Below the pieces are notes generated by a model. That model was not told where the DNA came from and ran no database searches. It saw only the letters and a list, made by a program, of their open reading frames with translations. 64,000 bases of DNA. Origin: Methanoculleus caldifontis (lineage in GTDB: Archaea; Halobacteriota; Methanomicrobia; Methanomicrobiales; Methanoculleaceae). Below are positions 8,194 to 17,351 of this stretch, in pieces. The translations under genes were made by a program, and so were the position numbers. The first letter of the stretch is position 1, and each line of letters begins with the position of its first letter. The stretch spans positions 330,208 to 394,207 of the forward strand of contig NZ_WBKO01000002.1 of NCBI RefSeq assembly GCF_032842345.1, written 5' to 3'.

Positions 8194-8668
8194 TACCTTA
8201 CGCGGAAGGTCAGCAACCAGAATATCTTCTTATTTTTACAGAGGTTCGAGAGAGCCTCATCTCCGGACTGGCCGGTAAGGCCCGTCGTCCGAAGACGCCC
8301 ATGGTATCCGACGAAAGGAGGCCCGGCTTCACGAGGGCCCGACGACGTCGACCGCTGTGACGGGGACTTTCAGGTACCCGGACTTCCTCCGGGCCCTGCA
8401 GCTCTGCCGCCGAACGACCCGTGAAGGGCGCGCGGGGCTGCCGGAGACATTACCGGCCGGAACGCTTCCCGGCAAGCGGCACCTTAAGAGATCGATCGGA
8501 CGGATGCACCTCCCGACCGCAGCCGGCATCATCCTCTGCGCGCATTGATCCATTCTTAGATTACAGCCCTTTTGGCCTAAGGGCACAGCAACATTTTTAT
8601 CCAACGTGAGCTATGTGGCGGGCTTGTGCCCCGCATGTGGGACGCAAGTCAAGAAGGTGATGAGAACC
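8194..8668 (+). other. Long intergenic region, possible structured RNA and promoter
   Basis: 475 bases without a convincing ORF. After the U-rich 8226-8237 comes a GC-rich block (about 8240-8510) with many short inverted repeats, which could be a structured RNA. I do not recognise RNase P, SRP or a known riboswitch in it. At 8592-8600 a TATA-like TTTTTATCC precedes a short GC-rich leader and the GGTGA ribosome-binding site (8656-8660) of the DUF2795 gene. Confidence 0.35.
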
Positions 8669-8923
8669 ATGGCAGAAGAGAGACCCTCGGTCAGAGGCGG
8701 AATGGCATCCGCAGCGCAGAGTGCCTCCGTTGAGGAGCTGAGTGCATCCGCATTCCAGAAGTTCCTCGGAGGCATGGACTATCCTGCCGGAAAGCAGGAC
8801 CTGATCAGCCACGCCAGAAAGAACAACGCGCCCGACGCGGTGATCCAGGTCCTTGAGATGTTTCAGGACAAGACCTTCCACTCCGCGGCAGATGTGAGCC
8901 AGGAGTTCGGCAGGGTTAAATAA
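8669..8923 (+). CDS. DUF2795 small helical protein
   Basis: 84 residues from the ATG at 8669, chosen because GGTGA precedes it by 8 bases; the ATG at 8606 would add an unrelated leader peptide. The core SASAFQKFLGGMDYPAGKQDLISHARKNNAPDAVIQVLEMF matches the small all-helical DUF2795 domain (Leu/Asp pattern, YPAxKxDLI, NxAPxxVIxxLE). DUF2795 proteins occur in bacteria and archaea and have no established function. A T-run at 8930-8936 just after the stop looks like an archaeal U-rich terminator. Confidence 0.8.
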   Translation: MAEERPSVRGGMASAAQSASVEELSASAFQKFLGGMDYPAGKQDLISHARKNNAPDAVIQVLEMFQDKTFHSAADVSQEFGRVK

Positions 8924-8928
8924 CCCCA

Positions 8929-8937
8929 ACTTTTTTA
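8929..8937 (+). terminator. U-rich terminator after the DUF2795 gene
   Basis: Run of six T residues 7 bases after the stop codon, the usual form of intrinsic archaeal termination signal. Confidence 0.4.
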
Positions 8938-9044
8938 GAACCAAGAGCACGCCTTCCGCGGGACCTGCCGTCGCGCTATCCCAGGATACACGAACGACGA
9001 CCGTATCGCGGCGAGATACGTCGTAACAACAGAATAAGTGATGA

Positions 9045-9129
9045 TGCGAGGGGAGCGATTTGAACGCTCGAACCCCTTCGAGACTGGACCCTGAATCCAG
9101 CGCCTTTGACCTGGCTTGGCAACCCTCGC
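9045..9129 (-). tRNA. tRNA-Leu (anticodon CAG)
   Basis: On the minus strand the sequence folds as a class II tRNA. The acceptor GCGAGGG pairs with CCCTCGC and the discriminator is A. The anticodon stem CTGGA/TCCAG encloses loop TTCAGGG with anticodon CAG. A long variable arm (CTCGAAGGGGTTCGAG region) follows, then T-arm GAGCG-TTCAAAT-CGCTC. The long variable arm and discriminator A fit leucine. CCA is not encoded. No intron is apparent. Confidence 0.95.
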
Positions 9130-9223
9130 TCGGGATCTGCGACGGATCGTTGGAGAATGGCTCCGGGACTGCCCGGCGATCCTCGCGCCTGATACTATAC
9201 GATCTTCATCAAAATAAAGGTAT

Positions 9224-10927
9224 TTACTCCCCGCCGGTCCCGGAGGGGGAGGTGTCGTGGGAGTTGTTGTTCATGAACCGCTCCATCTCGAGTTCGCGGA
9301 GCTCGTGCCGCTTGATCTTGCCGGAGATCGTCTTCGGGAGCGATTCCATGAACTCGATCTCGCGGGGATACTTGTAAGGGGCGGTCACCTTCTTCACGTG
9401 CCGCTGGATGTCCTTGATCAGCGATTCGGAAGCCCGGTAGCCGGGCTTCAAGACGATGAACGCCTTGACGACCAGCCCCCGGATCACGTCGGGCGACCCG
9501 ATGACGGCCGCCTCCTGGACGGAGGGGTGCTCCATGAGCGCGCTCTCGACCTCGAACGGCCCGATCCGGTAGCCGGAGGACTTGATGACGTCGTCGTCGC
9601 GTCCGATGAACCAGAAGTAGCCGTCCTCGTCCATGTACGCCTTGTCGCCGGTGTAGTAGAACCCGTTCTGGAATACTCTCCGGGTCTCCTCCTCGTTGTT
9701 CAGGTAGCCACGGAAGAGCCCGACCGGACGCGGGTTCGCCCGGATGGCTATCCGCCCCTCTTCCCCGGCGGCGACCGGCCTCCCTTCGTCGTCATGGAGC
9801 TCGATATCCCAGCCCGGTGCAGGCCGGCCCATGGAGCCGGGCTTGCACTTCATGCCGGGGAAGGTCCCGATGCAGAGAACCGTCTCGGTCTGGCCGTAGC
9901 CTTCGTAGATCGTCCTCCCGGTTCCCTCCTGCCACGCCCGGATCACCTCGGGATTGAGAGGCTCGCCGGCGCTGCAGCAGTGCCGGAGGTCCGCGAGGTC
10001 GAACTTGTCGAGGTCGGCGAGGATCAGCATCCGGTAGATGGTCGGGGGGCAGCAGAAGGTCGTGACGCCGTATCTCTCCAGCAGCGGCAGGATCTCGGTG
10101 GCGTGGAACCGGCCCCGGATGTCGTAGACGAAGATGCACGAGCCGATGATCCACTGGCCGAAGAGTTTGCCCCACGCGCTCTTGCCCCAGCCGGTATCGG
10201 AGATCGTCAGGTGGAGGTCGTTCGGGTGCAGGTCGTGCCAGATGCGCGCGGTGACGATGTGCCCGAGCGGATAGGAGTGGTCGTGGATCACCATCTTCGG
10301 CTCGCCGGTGGTGCCGGACGTGAAGAAGATCAGGAGCGGGTCCGTGGACCGGGTCCGGTGCATGCCGGGGAGGTTCACGAGTTTGTGGGAGCAGGGCGCG
10401 GGGTAGTCGAGCTCGACGGGGTAACTGACCCACCCGTCGCGGGTGCCGTCGGTCATGAGCTTGACGAGGAGCGAGGGGCAGTCCTCCTGGACCTCCTCGA
10501 CCTTCTCCGCGTACTCGGCCATGGTGACGATCATTCTGATATCGGCCGCCTGGATGCGGTATTTCAGGTCTTTGGGGGTCAGCATCGTCGTCGCGGGGCA
10601 GTAGACGGCGCCGACCTTGATGAGCGCGATCGTGAAGATCCACCATTCAGGCGTCCGGGGAAGCATCAGCATGACCCGATCGCCCTTCTTGATGCCGTAT
10701 TTGATGCACATATTGACGGCCTGGTTCGAGAGGCGCATCAGGTCGAAGAAGGTGTACTTCTTCTCGTTCCCCTTCTGGTCGACCCAGACCATGGCGAGCT
10801 TGTTCCGGTCTTTCTTCGCCCACGTGTCAATCACGTCAAAGCCGAAGTTATAGTATTCAGGAACGTCGATCTTGAAGTTCGCGCGGAGGTCTTCGTAAGA
10901 TGCGGGTTTCTGCTCGTCATCAGTCAT
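9224..10927 (-). CDS. AMP-forming acyl-CoA synthetase (ACSM/acetyl-CoA synthetase-like)
   Basis: 567 residues. It adenylates a carboxylic acid with ATP and forms the CoA thioester. The family signature motifs are complete: FFTSGTTGEPKMV (phosphate-binding loop), YGQTE, the YTGDKAYMDEDGYFWFIGR hinge region with the RDDDVIKSSGYRIG block, and the catalytic Lys in KTISGKIKR near the C-terminus. The overall type is the medium-chain/branched-chain acyl-CoA synthetase known in Methanosarcina (2-methylbutyrate- or propionate-using) rather than strict Acs; substrate cannot be read from sequence. It is a single gene with an AT-rich upstream region shared with the divergent TBP gene. Confidence 0.93.
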   Translation of the reverse strand: MTDDEQKPASYEDLRANFKIDVPEYYNFGFDVIDTWAKKDRNKLAMVWVDQKGNEKKYTFFDLMRLSNQAVNMCIKYGIKKGDRVMLMLPRTPEWWIFTIALIKVGAVYCPATTMLTPKDLKYRIQAADIRMIVTMAEYAEKVEEVQEDCPSLLVKLMTDGTRDGWVSYPVELDYPAPCSHKLVNLPGMHRTRSTDPLLIFFTSGTTGEPKMVIHDHSYPLGHIVTARIWHDLHPNDLHLTISDTGWGKSAWGKLFGQWIIGSCIFVYDIRGRFHATEILPLLERYGVTTFCCPPTIYRMLILADLDKFDLADLRHCCSAGEPLNPEVIRAWQEGTGRTIYEGYGQTETVLCIGTFPGMKCKPGSMGRPAPGWDIELHDDEGRPVAAGEEGRIAIRANPRPVGLFRGYLNNEEETRRVFQNGFYYTGDKAYMDEDGYFWFIGRDDDVIKSSGYRIGPFEVESALMEHPSVQEAAVIGSPDVIRGLVVKAFIVLKPGYRASESLIKDIQRHVKKVTAPYKYPREIEFMESLPKTISGKIKRHELRELEMERFMNNNSHDTSPSGTGGE

Positions 10928-11005
10928 AAAGTGATCAATACATGTTTGCGCGGTTATGGTTTAAAGAATTCACGACGGTGCAGAACGCCTGCTATCCGGA
11001 ATGGG

Positions 11006-11016
11006 CATAAAGATTA
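11006..11016 (+). promoter_or_regulatory. TATA-like element of the TBP gene
   Basis: CATAAAGATTA lies about 45 bases upstream of the favoured ATG at 11056, so a start site about 26 bases downstream of the element gives a short leader. It also argues against translation from the ATG at 11029. Confidence 0.4.
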
Positions 11017-11055
11017 TCCATTAGTATTATGGTCCAAAAAGCGATACGTATATCA

Positions 11056-11610
11056 ATGGATGAGAAGGGATACGAGTCACTGAAAATCGAGAACATCGTT
11101 GCCTCCGGGGTGATTGCCGACTCGATCGACCTCGAAAAAGTATCGGATAAAATAAAAAACTGCGAGCTGAATACGAAGAGGTTCCCCGGCGCGGTCTACC
11201 GTATCGAGAAGCCCAAGATTGCATCCCTGATCTTCTCTTCGGGGAAGGTTGTGCTCACCGGGATCAGGAATAAGCAGGACCTTCACGACGGCCTCGAGAT
11301 CATCATGCATTCCCTCCGGGATGCCGGCATCGAGACGTATGGCGAGCCGCAGGTCGCGGTCACGAACATCGTCTGTTCCTACGACATGGGCAAGTACATC
11401 AACCTGAACAAAGTGGTCATCACCCTCAACCTCGAGAATATCGAGTATGAGCCCGAGCAGTTCCCGGGACTCGTCTACCGTATCGAGGACCCGAAGATCG
11501 TCGCCCTTCTCTTCAGTTCAGGTAAGATCATCCTGACCGGCGGAAAGAATATCGAAGATATCAAGAGGGGACTCGATTTCCTGGAGCAGCGGCTCGAAAC
11601 CATTATGTAA
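11056..11610 (+). CDS. tbp: TATA-box-binding protein (TBP)
   Basis: 184 residues from 11056; an ATG at 11029 would add 9 residues not typical of the family. The protein is the saddle-shaped core only, built of two imperfect repeats. The first is SLKIENIVASGVI through PGAVYRIEKPKIASLIFSSGKVVLTG. The second is AVTNIVCSYDMGKYINL through PGLVYRIEDPKIVALLFSSGKIILTGGK. It binds TATA elements and recruits TFB and RNA polymerase. There is a slightly acidic tail, as in many archaeal TBPs. It is a monocistronic gene, divergent from the acyl-CoA synthetase. Confidence 0.97.
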   Translation: MDEKGYESLKIENIVASGVIADSIDLEKVSDKIKNCELNTKRFPGAVYRIEKPKIASLIFSSGKVVLTGIRNKQDLHDGLEIIMHSLRDAGIETYGEPQVAVTNIVCSYDMGKYINLNKVVITLNLENIEYEPEQFPGLVYRIEDPKIVALLFSSGKIILTGGKNIEDIKRGLDFLEQRLETIM

Positions 11611-11987
11611 ATCTGTTTTCCCGTAATTTTATTCCAGCAGAGGATGAGGGCCAGGGGGCCCATTCTTTTTGTCCGGGTATGGTCTTGGCTGTCGGGACGT
11701 CCTGCAGATTGCTGAAGGGACAGATGTCAAGATCTGGAGAAGCGCCCCATCAGGCTTCCGTTTCCTGTGTTTATGGGCGATATGGCCTCTGACAGGCGTT
11801 TTTCATGCTACCAAGGACGGCCAGGCACCTCACGCGAAGTGCGAGCCGCGAAGGCGCGAAGTCCATGGCACTCCCCTTCGCGTGAGCCCATGTCGGGTCG
11901 CACCTGACGGTGCTCAAACTCCGTTCCTATCAGTCCGTCGCCGGTCCCACCTGACGGTGCTCAAACTCCGGACGTTCCTTCCGTCTT
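11611..11987. repeat. Intergenic region with palindromic and direct repeats
   Basis: Holds no credible gene. At 11829-11861 and 11876-11886 are the two arms (CTCACGCGAAG... and ...CTTCGCGTGAG) of a palindromic element also found near 20.95 and 36.05 kb. Two identical 23-base copies of a sequence beginning CACCTGACGGTGCTC and ending AACTCCG occur at 11901-11923 and 11948-11970, each containing a CACC/GGTG hairpin. The region separates the convergent TBP and Lhr genes. Confidence 0.6.
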
Positions 11988-14717
11988 TTACCAGTACCGA
12001 TGCGTCTTCACGTAGTTCCGCTCGGCCTTCAGGATCTCGCGGTAGAAGGCGTCCCCCTCGGAGAGGGTCGCGAGGATCCGCGACGCCGCCTCCGGGCCGA
12101 CGCCCTTTGCGGCGAGGGCGGTCACCGCTTTTCTCCCGCTCGAGAGGACGATGTTTGCGTTCCGGAGGAACCGGACCTCGACCGCCCGCTCCTCCTCGGA
12201 CTTGTTCTTCTTCGTCACCGCCGGGATGAGCTGCTCGTCCCAGGGTTTTAACGCCGCGATGAGGCGGGCGCTGCAGAGCGGGCACTGCGGACGGTCGGGG
12301 ACCCGCTCGACGACGGTCCGGCTCTTCCACTTCCGGCAGTTCATGCAGAAGAGGACGACGTCCTCCTTCTCGAGGCGGCGCATCAGCGTCCCGATCACCG
12401 CCTGGTCGACCATCGGCGGTGGGATCATGTCGCGCGAGGAGGAGAGCCCTTCGCTGCCGAGCGGGCTCAACCGCCCGGAGGCGACGGCGATCCGACCGTC
12501 CCGAAGGCCCGAGAGGATCTCCGCCGCCGCCTCGACGTCCATCGAGTTGCTGAAGAGCTCCCGGTAGGCCTCGGCCGCGATGACGGTCTCGTCGAAGAGG
12601 TCGATGAGCCGGTGGATGCTGAACCGCTCGTAGTCGGCGTCGGCGTCGATGGCGCCGAACTTCTTTGCGACCTGCACGAGTTTCCACTTGAAGAGCGCCG
12701 TCCGTTTCAGGGCGAGCTTGAGGATACCGGGGAGGTGCGCGGGCTCGAGTGCGGCAAGGGTCTCCTCTACCTCGAGCGACCGGACCTCCGGCGGCAGGCG
12801 GAGGAGGAACCGGTAGGCGCCGACCTCGATCCCGACGGTCGTCCCGTACCTGGCCGAGAGAAGGACCGAGAGCGCCCGGGCCAGCGCCTCGTTCGCCTTA
12901 TGCCCCCCGCAGACGTTGCAGACCACGCCCTCGTCGGTGCTCTCGAGGGTGACGAGACGGTCCGAGGGGACCGGGTAGTTCCCTTCGTCCATCCGGGCCA
13001 TGAACCGCTCCGCGTAGCGGACGGCTTCGGGGATATCGGAGTAGCGGGAGAACGCCCGGGTCCGCCGGAGCGCCCCGACCTCGCGGGCGACGGCGAACGG
13101 GACCGGGATCTGCTCGCCCTCCCACGACGGGACCTCTCCTTTCGCCCGGGTCGCCGGCTCGACCGTGATCCTCGTGCCCTCGATCTCGAGCACCCGCCAG
13201 AGCTGGCCCTTCGTGATGAAGACCGCGCCGGTGTGCATCCAGCCCAGCACGAACGACTCGTCGAGCGTCCCGACCGTCCGGCGCGAGACGATATCGAAGA
13301 TCTCCATTTTGCGCTCGTCGTGGATCATCGAGAGGTTCTCGATGAGGTAGCGCCGGGCCCGTCCGGTCCGGACGATCCGGGTCCCATCGAGCCGGATCAG
13401 CCGGTGCTCGGCCATCTGGCGGCAGACGTCGTCGAGGAGCGACCCCGAATCGGCAAAGACGCCTGACCGCCCTATCATCTCCCGGACGCGGGAGACCTCG
13501 ATCTCGCCGTACTCGACCGCGATCGCCGCGACCTGGTTCGCGAGGACGTCGGCGGCGCCGGCGGGCGGGACGATCCGCTCGCACTCGTTCGCCTTCGCCC
13601 TCCGTGCGATCACGAGCGACTCAAGGAGGTCGTCAAACCCCGTGGCGAGGACGGTCCCGCGCGAGATGGTATCGAGGCGGTGGCCGGCCCGGCCGACCCG
13701 CTGGACCAGGCGCGAGACCTGGCGAGGGGAGCCGAACTGGACGACGTGTTCGATATGCCCGATATCGATCCCGAGTTCCATCGAGGAGGTGGCGATCAGC
13801 GTCCGGACCTCGCCGTTCCGGAACCGCTCCTCGGCCTCGACCCTGACGTCCCGCGAGAGCGAGCCGTGGTGGACCTCGACGTCACCGCGGGGAAAGAGTT
13901 CGTGGCCGAGGGCCTCGGCGGTCACGCGGGTGTTGACGAAGACGAGGGTGGAGCCGGGGGTATCCAGGCACCTCCCCACGGCCCGGGTCTGGGCGGCGAA
14001 GTCCTCCCCGGCAAACCGGACGCCGATCTCGAGGCTGCTCGCGACCGGCACCTCGACGAGCGAGAAGGGCCGGGGCCCGCAGAGGAACCTCCCGATATCG
14101 TCCGGGTTCCCGACGGTCGCCGAGAGGCCGATCCGCTGGAAGTTCCCCGCGTAGGCGGCCAGGCGCTCGAGTGCCACCGCGAGCTGGGCACCCCGCTTGC
14201 TGTCGGCGAGCTCGTGGATCTCATCGACGATGACGTGCCGGACGTTCTTTAAGTGCTCGCGGAGGCGTTTGCCCATGAAGAGCGCCTGGAGGGACTCCGG
14301 CGTCGTGATGAGGAGGTCGGGGGGACTGAGCGCCTGCTTCCGCCGCTCGTTCTGCGGGGTGTCCCCGTGCCGGACGCCGACCGAGAGGCCGAGCTCGCGG
14401 CACCACCACTCCATCCGGGCGAGGATGTCGCGGTTTAAGGACCGGAGGGGCGTGATGTAGACCGCCTTGAACCCCGCACCGGGGGTCTCGAGGAGCCGGT
14501 CGAAGACCGGAAGCATCGCGCTCTCGGTCTTTCCCGTTCCGGTCGGCGCCACCAGGACGAGGTTTTCGCCTCTGAGGAGGAGCGGGATGGCCTGCTCCTG
14601 AGCCTCGGAGAGTTCGGCAAACCCGCGCTTCCTGACGACCTCGCGGACCGCGGGACCGAGGAGGTCACCTGCCGTCTGCGGGGCAGAGCGCGGCCGGGGA
14701 GCCGAGGTACGTGCCAT
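11988..14717 (-). CDS. lhr: Lhr-type ATP-dependent helicase (large helicase-related)
   Basis: 909 residues. It is a superfamily 2 helicase of the archaeal Lhr-core type, thought to act in DNA repair and recombination at forks. Motif I APTGTGKTE is near residue 57. DEIHELADSKRG (motif II) and GLSATVGNP (III) follow, and QRVGRAGHR (VI) closes the RecA-like core. The Lhr-specific winged-helix and beta-barrel region includes the VCNVCGGHKANE segment. A four-cysteine zinc ribbon (CMNC...CPLC) sits about 70-100 residues before the end. The start overlaps the end of the phosphoesterase gene by 53 bases, and both are read from one minus-strand operon with the OB-fold protein. Confidence 0.93.
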   Translation of the reverse strand: MARTSAPRPRSAPQTAGDLLGPAVREVVRKRGFAELSEAQEQAIPLLLRGENLVLVAPTGTGKTESAMLPVFDRLLETPGAGFKAVYITPLRSLNRDILARMEWWCRELGLSVGVRHGDTPQNERRKQALSPPDLLITTPESLQALFMGKRLREHLKNVRHVIVDEIHELADSKRGAQLAVALERLAAYAGNFQRIGLSATVGNPDDIGRFLCGPRPFSLVEVPVASSLEIGVRFAGEDFAAQTRAVGRCLDTPGSTLVFVNTRVTAEALGHELFPRGDVEVHHGSLSRDVRVEAEERFRNGEVRTLIATSSMELGIDIGHIEHVVQFGSPRQVSRLVQRVGRAGHRLDTISRGTVLATGFDDLLESLVIARRAKANECERIVPPAGAADVLANQVAAIAVEYGEIEVSRVREMIGRSGVFADSGSLLDDVCRQMAEHRLIRLDGTRIVRTGRARRYLIENLSMIHDERKMEIFDIVSRRTVGTLDESFVLGWMHTGAVFITKGQLWRVLEIEGTRITVEPATRAKGEVPSWEGEQIPVPFAVAREVGALRRTRAFSRYSDIPEAVRYAERFMARMDEGNYPVPSDRLVTLESTDEGVVCNVCGGHKANEALARALSVLLSARYGTTVGIEVGAYRFLLRLPPEVRSLEVEETLAALEPAHLPGILKLALKRTALFKWKLVQVAKKFGAIDADADYERFSIHRLIDLFDETVIAAEAYRELFSNSMDVEAAAEILSGLRDGRIAVASGRLSPLGSEGLSSSRDMIPPPMVDQAVIGTLMRRLEKEDVVLFCMNCRKWKSRTVVERVPDRPQCPLCSARLIAALKPWDEQLIPAVTKKNKSEEERAVEVRFLRNANIVLSSGRKAVTALAAKGVGPEAASRILATLSEGDAFYREILKAERNYVKTHRYW

Positions 14718-15417
14718 CTGCTAAGAACACCTCCGCAGTCGTTTCGTTTATGCACCGGGAGAGGGGGCCGAGCCTGCTCTCCCGCAGCCGCCCGATATCG
14801 ATCCCTCCCGCGAACTCGTTGAAGGCCGGGACGAAGAGGAGCCGGGTCCGGCCGGCGCCGGCCGGGGCCGGGAGGCACTCCCCGTCGAGGTCCGTATAGA
14901 GATAGGCCGGCCTGGCGCGGGCGGCGCACCCGACGGCATCCACGAGCGAGACGACCGGGTGATGGTGGCCGAGGACGATGAGGCGGCCGAAGAGTTCGGG
15001 GTCGGGGCGGGTGTGGCCGTGGAGGTAGCCGACGCCGTCGATGAGCGCACCCTCCGGCGGCAGGAGCTCGCCGGGCTCGAGGAACCGGCCGATGCCGCCG
15101 TCGTGGTTGCCCGGGGCGACACGGAGCGTGACACGGTCGCGGAACGCATCGAGGACGCCGGGGAGTTCCCGGTACTCCTGCCGGCTCGTCACCGGGACGT
15201 TGTGCTTGACGTCGCCGAGGAGGAGGAGGAGGTCGGGCTCTGTCTCCTCGATACAGGCGAGCACCCGACCGGTCCGGGCGGCGCTCCGGCTCGCGATGTG
15301 GACGCCGTGGCGTTCGAGGCCCGACTCGATCCCCATGTGCAGGTCGGCGATGACCAGCACGCGCCGGTCCTGCTCGACCAGGAGAGCCGGGCCGCTCTCG
15401 ATGAAGTGGAGTTGCAT
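14665..15417 (-). CDS. Lhr-associated metallophosphoesterase (COG1407)
   Basis: 250 residues. It is a calcineurin-like phosphoesterase; the two-metal site ligands appear in the expected order as DLHMG, LLLGDVKHN, APGNHDGG and the late GHHHP motif. The family is often encoded beside Lhr helicases in archaea and bacteria and is presumed to be a nuclease partner. It sits between the OB-fold gene (4 bases upstream) and lhr (53-base overlap), which supports a shared DNA-repair complex. The start ATG at 15417 is followed by the normal family N-terminus MQLHFIESGPALLVE. Confidence 0.88.
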   Translation of the reverse strand: MQLHFIESGPALLVEQDRRVLVIADLHMGIESGLERHGVHIASRSAARTGRVLACIEETEPDLLLLLGDVKHNVPVTSRQEYRELPGVLDAFRDRVTLRVAPGNHDGGIGRFLEPGELLPPEGALIDGVGYLHGHTRPDPELFGRLIVLGHHHPVVSLVDAVGCAARARPAYLYTDLDGECLPAPAGAGRTRLLFVPAFNEFAGGIDIGRLRESRLGPLSRCINETTAEVFLADGTYLGSPAALCPADGR

Positions 15418-15421
15418 AGTT

Positions 15422-16183
15422 TTAGATCAGTTTGATCATGCCCGATGCGGGCTGGTAGCATTCTCCGGCGGCGAGGAGCTCCTCGAGCGCCCTCCGGGCC
15501 TCCCGCGCCGAGAGGCCGGACCGCACCCCGGCGGCGACGGCGTCCTCGACGCCGACCCCGCGCATACCGCCTCCCTTCTCGAGCGCGGAGAGAAGGAGGT
15601 CGCGCCCGGCGACGGGCACGATCTCGCCGACGATGAGATCGGGTCGGACGCTTGCAAGCGCCGTCCGCACCGTCCCGGCCATCTCGCGGATCTCCTCTTC
15701 CGTCGTCCCGTAGAGCCGGAGGGCTGTCGCGGCCCGTTCGTCGCCGCCGCCCCCGATGGCCGCCCGCAGGGCCTCCAGACGATCGAGTGTCGCGCCGGCG
15801 GCTTCAAGCACCCAGAGGTCGCGGACGGTGCGGCTCACCGCACAGAGCGCTTCGGCCTCCACCGTTGCGTGTGCCCCCCTCCCGGAGCCGACGAGCACCG
15901 CCCGGCCGGTGACGGCGACGAATGCCGGCGGTTCGATGCAGCCGAGCGTCTCGACCGCGTCCGGGCTCTGCCAGTTCGCCGTGACCCGGAACGTCCCGGT
16001 CGGGTCGGCGATCCGGGCCTGGACCAGGTCGCTGCTCCCCCTGCACTCCGTGACGGCACCGACGATGAAGAGGCCGCGGCACCAGGCGCCCCCCGGCGTC
16101 ACCACGTAAGAGCCGCCCCCCGAGTCCACGGTATGCCGCGCGGCGGCAAGGTCTCGCGCAAATACCCGATCCACAGATTCCAT
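15422..16183 (-). CDS. RPA-associated OB-fold protein (COG3390)
   Basis: 253 residues. The N-terminal half carries an OB fold (FIVGAVTECRGSSDLVQARIADPTG, TFRVTAN, AVTGRAVLV), matching the RPA-family single-strand DNA-binding-associated protein COG3390. The C-terminal half is helical and ends in a winged-helix-like unit (EARRALEELLAAGECYQPASGMIKLI). In other archaea this protein travels with RPA. Here it starts the minus-strand operon with the phosphoesterase and lhr, and its start region faces rfcS on the other strand. A role in single-strand DNA handling during repair or replication follows from family and context. Confidence 0.82.
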   Translation of the reverse strand: MESVDRVFARDLAAARHTVDSGGGSYVVTPGGAWCRGLFIVGAVTECRGSSDLVQARIADPTGTFRVTANWQSPDAVETLGCIEPPAFVAVTGRAVLVGSGRGAHATVEAEALCAVSRTVRDLWVLEAAGATLDRLEALRAAIGGGGDERAATALRLYGTTEEEIREMAGTVRTALASVRPDLIVGEIVPVAGRDLLLSALEKGGGMRGVGVEDAVAAGVRSGLSAREARRALEELLAAGECYQPASGMIKLI

Positions 16184-16372
16184 CGTATCCGTCCGTCAGA
16201 GGAAAAGGGCACGGGTCCCCCGGCGCGCGGGATCCGGCCGACCGGATCTCCATGCGAAGTCCCGGTATTTCCGTGAAATTCCGTACCTATCCTATCGCCC
16301 TCAACCATCTAAAAAGGATCATCGGACCGGCGGCGATGCTTTTACGATGCGCGAGCACCAAGATCTGTACAA

Positions 16373-17341
16373 ATGGACGGCAACCACACCATCTGGATAG
16401 AGAAGTATCGGCCGCGGAGACTCGATGAGATGGTCGGACAGAAGGAGATCGTGGTGCGCCTCCAATCCTACGTCAGGACCGGGAACCTTCCACACCTCCT
16501 CTTCACGGGCAGTGCGGGGATCGGGAAGACCACCGCCGCCGTGGCGCTCGCGCGCGAGTTCTTCGGAGACTCCTGGCAGACGAACTTCCGCGAGATGAAC
16601 GCCTCCGACGAGCGCGGTATCGACGTCGTCCGGAACCAGATCAAGGAGTTCGCCCGGACGTCCCCGCTCGCCGGCGCGACGTTCAAGATCCTCTTCCTCG
16701 ATGAAGCGGACGCGCTCACGACGGATGCTCAGGCGGCTCTCCGCCGGACGATGGAGACCTACGCCCGGACCTGCCGGTTCGTCCTCTCCTGCAACTACTC
16801 TTCAAAGATCATCGACCCCATCCAGAGCCGGTGCGCCATCTACCGGTTCAGGCCGCTCGATGCCGAAGCAGTCGCCGAGGAGGTCCGGAGGATCGCCGCG
16901 GCCGAAGGCCTCACGGTCACACAGGGTGCGCTCGACGCCGTCGTCTACGTCGCATCAGGAGATATGCGCAAAGCGATCAACGCCCTGCAGGGCGCCGCCA
17001 TCCTCCGGCCCGATATCGACGAGGAGATGATCTACCAGATCACCGCGACGGCCCGGCCGGAAGAGATCGACGAGCTCCTCGACCTCTCGATCGCGGGGAA
17101 GTTCGACGAGGCGGAGAAGGCGCTCTCCGACCTGACCCGCGGCCGCGGGATCGCCCCGAACGAGCTGATCAACCAGTGCTACCGCACGCTGGTCCGGCGC
17201 GACATGGACCGGACGCTCAAAGTGAGACTGATCGACGCCCTCGGCGAGACCGACTTCCGCCTCTCGGAAGGAGCAAGCAGCGATATCCAGATGGAGGCGC
17301 TGCTCGCCCGGTTCGTCCTCGCCGCAGAGGAGCACCGGTGA
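16373..17341 (+). CDS. rfcS: Replication factor C small subunit (clamp loader)
   Basis: 322 residues. It is an AAA+ subunit that loads the PCNA sliding clamp. Walker A is [11 protein letters not shown], Walker [10 protein letters not shown], sensor 1 [13 protein letters not shown], the SRC arginine-finger motif is [10 protein letters not shown], and the N-terminal RFC box is [16 protein letters not shown]. No intein is present, although archaeal rfcS often carries one. It lies 10 bases before mcm on the same strand, so the two replication genes are probably co-transcribed. A divergent variant of this subunit is encoded at 27211. Confidence 0.97.
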   Translation: MDGNHTIWIEKYRPRRLDEMVGQKEIVVRLQSYVRTGNLPHLLFTGSAGIGKTTAAVALAREFFGDSWQTNFREMNASDERGIDVVRNQIKEFARTSPLAGATFKILFLDEADALTTDAQAALRRTMETYARTCRFVLSCNYSSKIIDPIQSRCAIYRFRPLDAEAVAEEVRRIAAAEGLTVTQGALDAVVYVASGDMRKAINALQGAAILRPDIDEEMIYQITATARPEEIDELLDLSIAGKFDEAEKALSDLTRGRGIAPNELINQCYRTLVRRDMDRTLKVRLIDALGETDFRLSEGASSDIQMEALLARFVLAAEEHR

Positions 17342-17351
17342 GGGTCCCGCC

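Noticed and set aside
8240-8540. RNase P or SRP RNA
   Set aside because: None of the conserved RNase P or SRP sequence elements can be seen in the block.
9224-11083. Long plus-strand ORF opposite the acyl-CoA synthetase
   Set aside because: It is the antisense shadow of a well-conserved gene, as expected in high-GC DNA, and its translation has no domain.
11669-12229. 186-codon ORF after TBP
   Set aside because: It runs through the palindromic repeats and then antisense to lhr, with Arg/Ser-rich translation and no motif.
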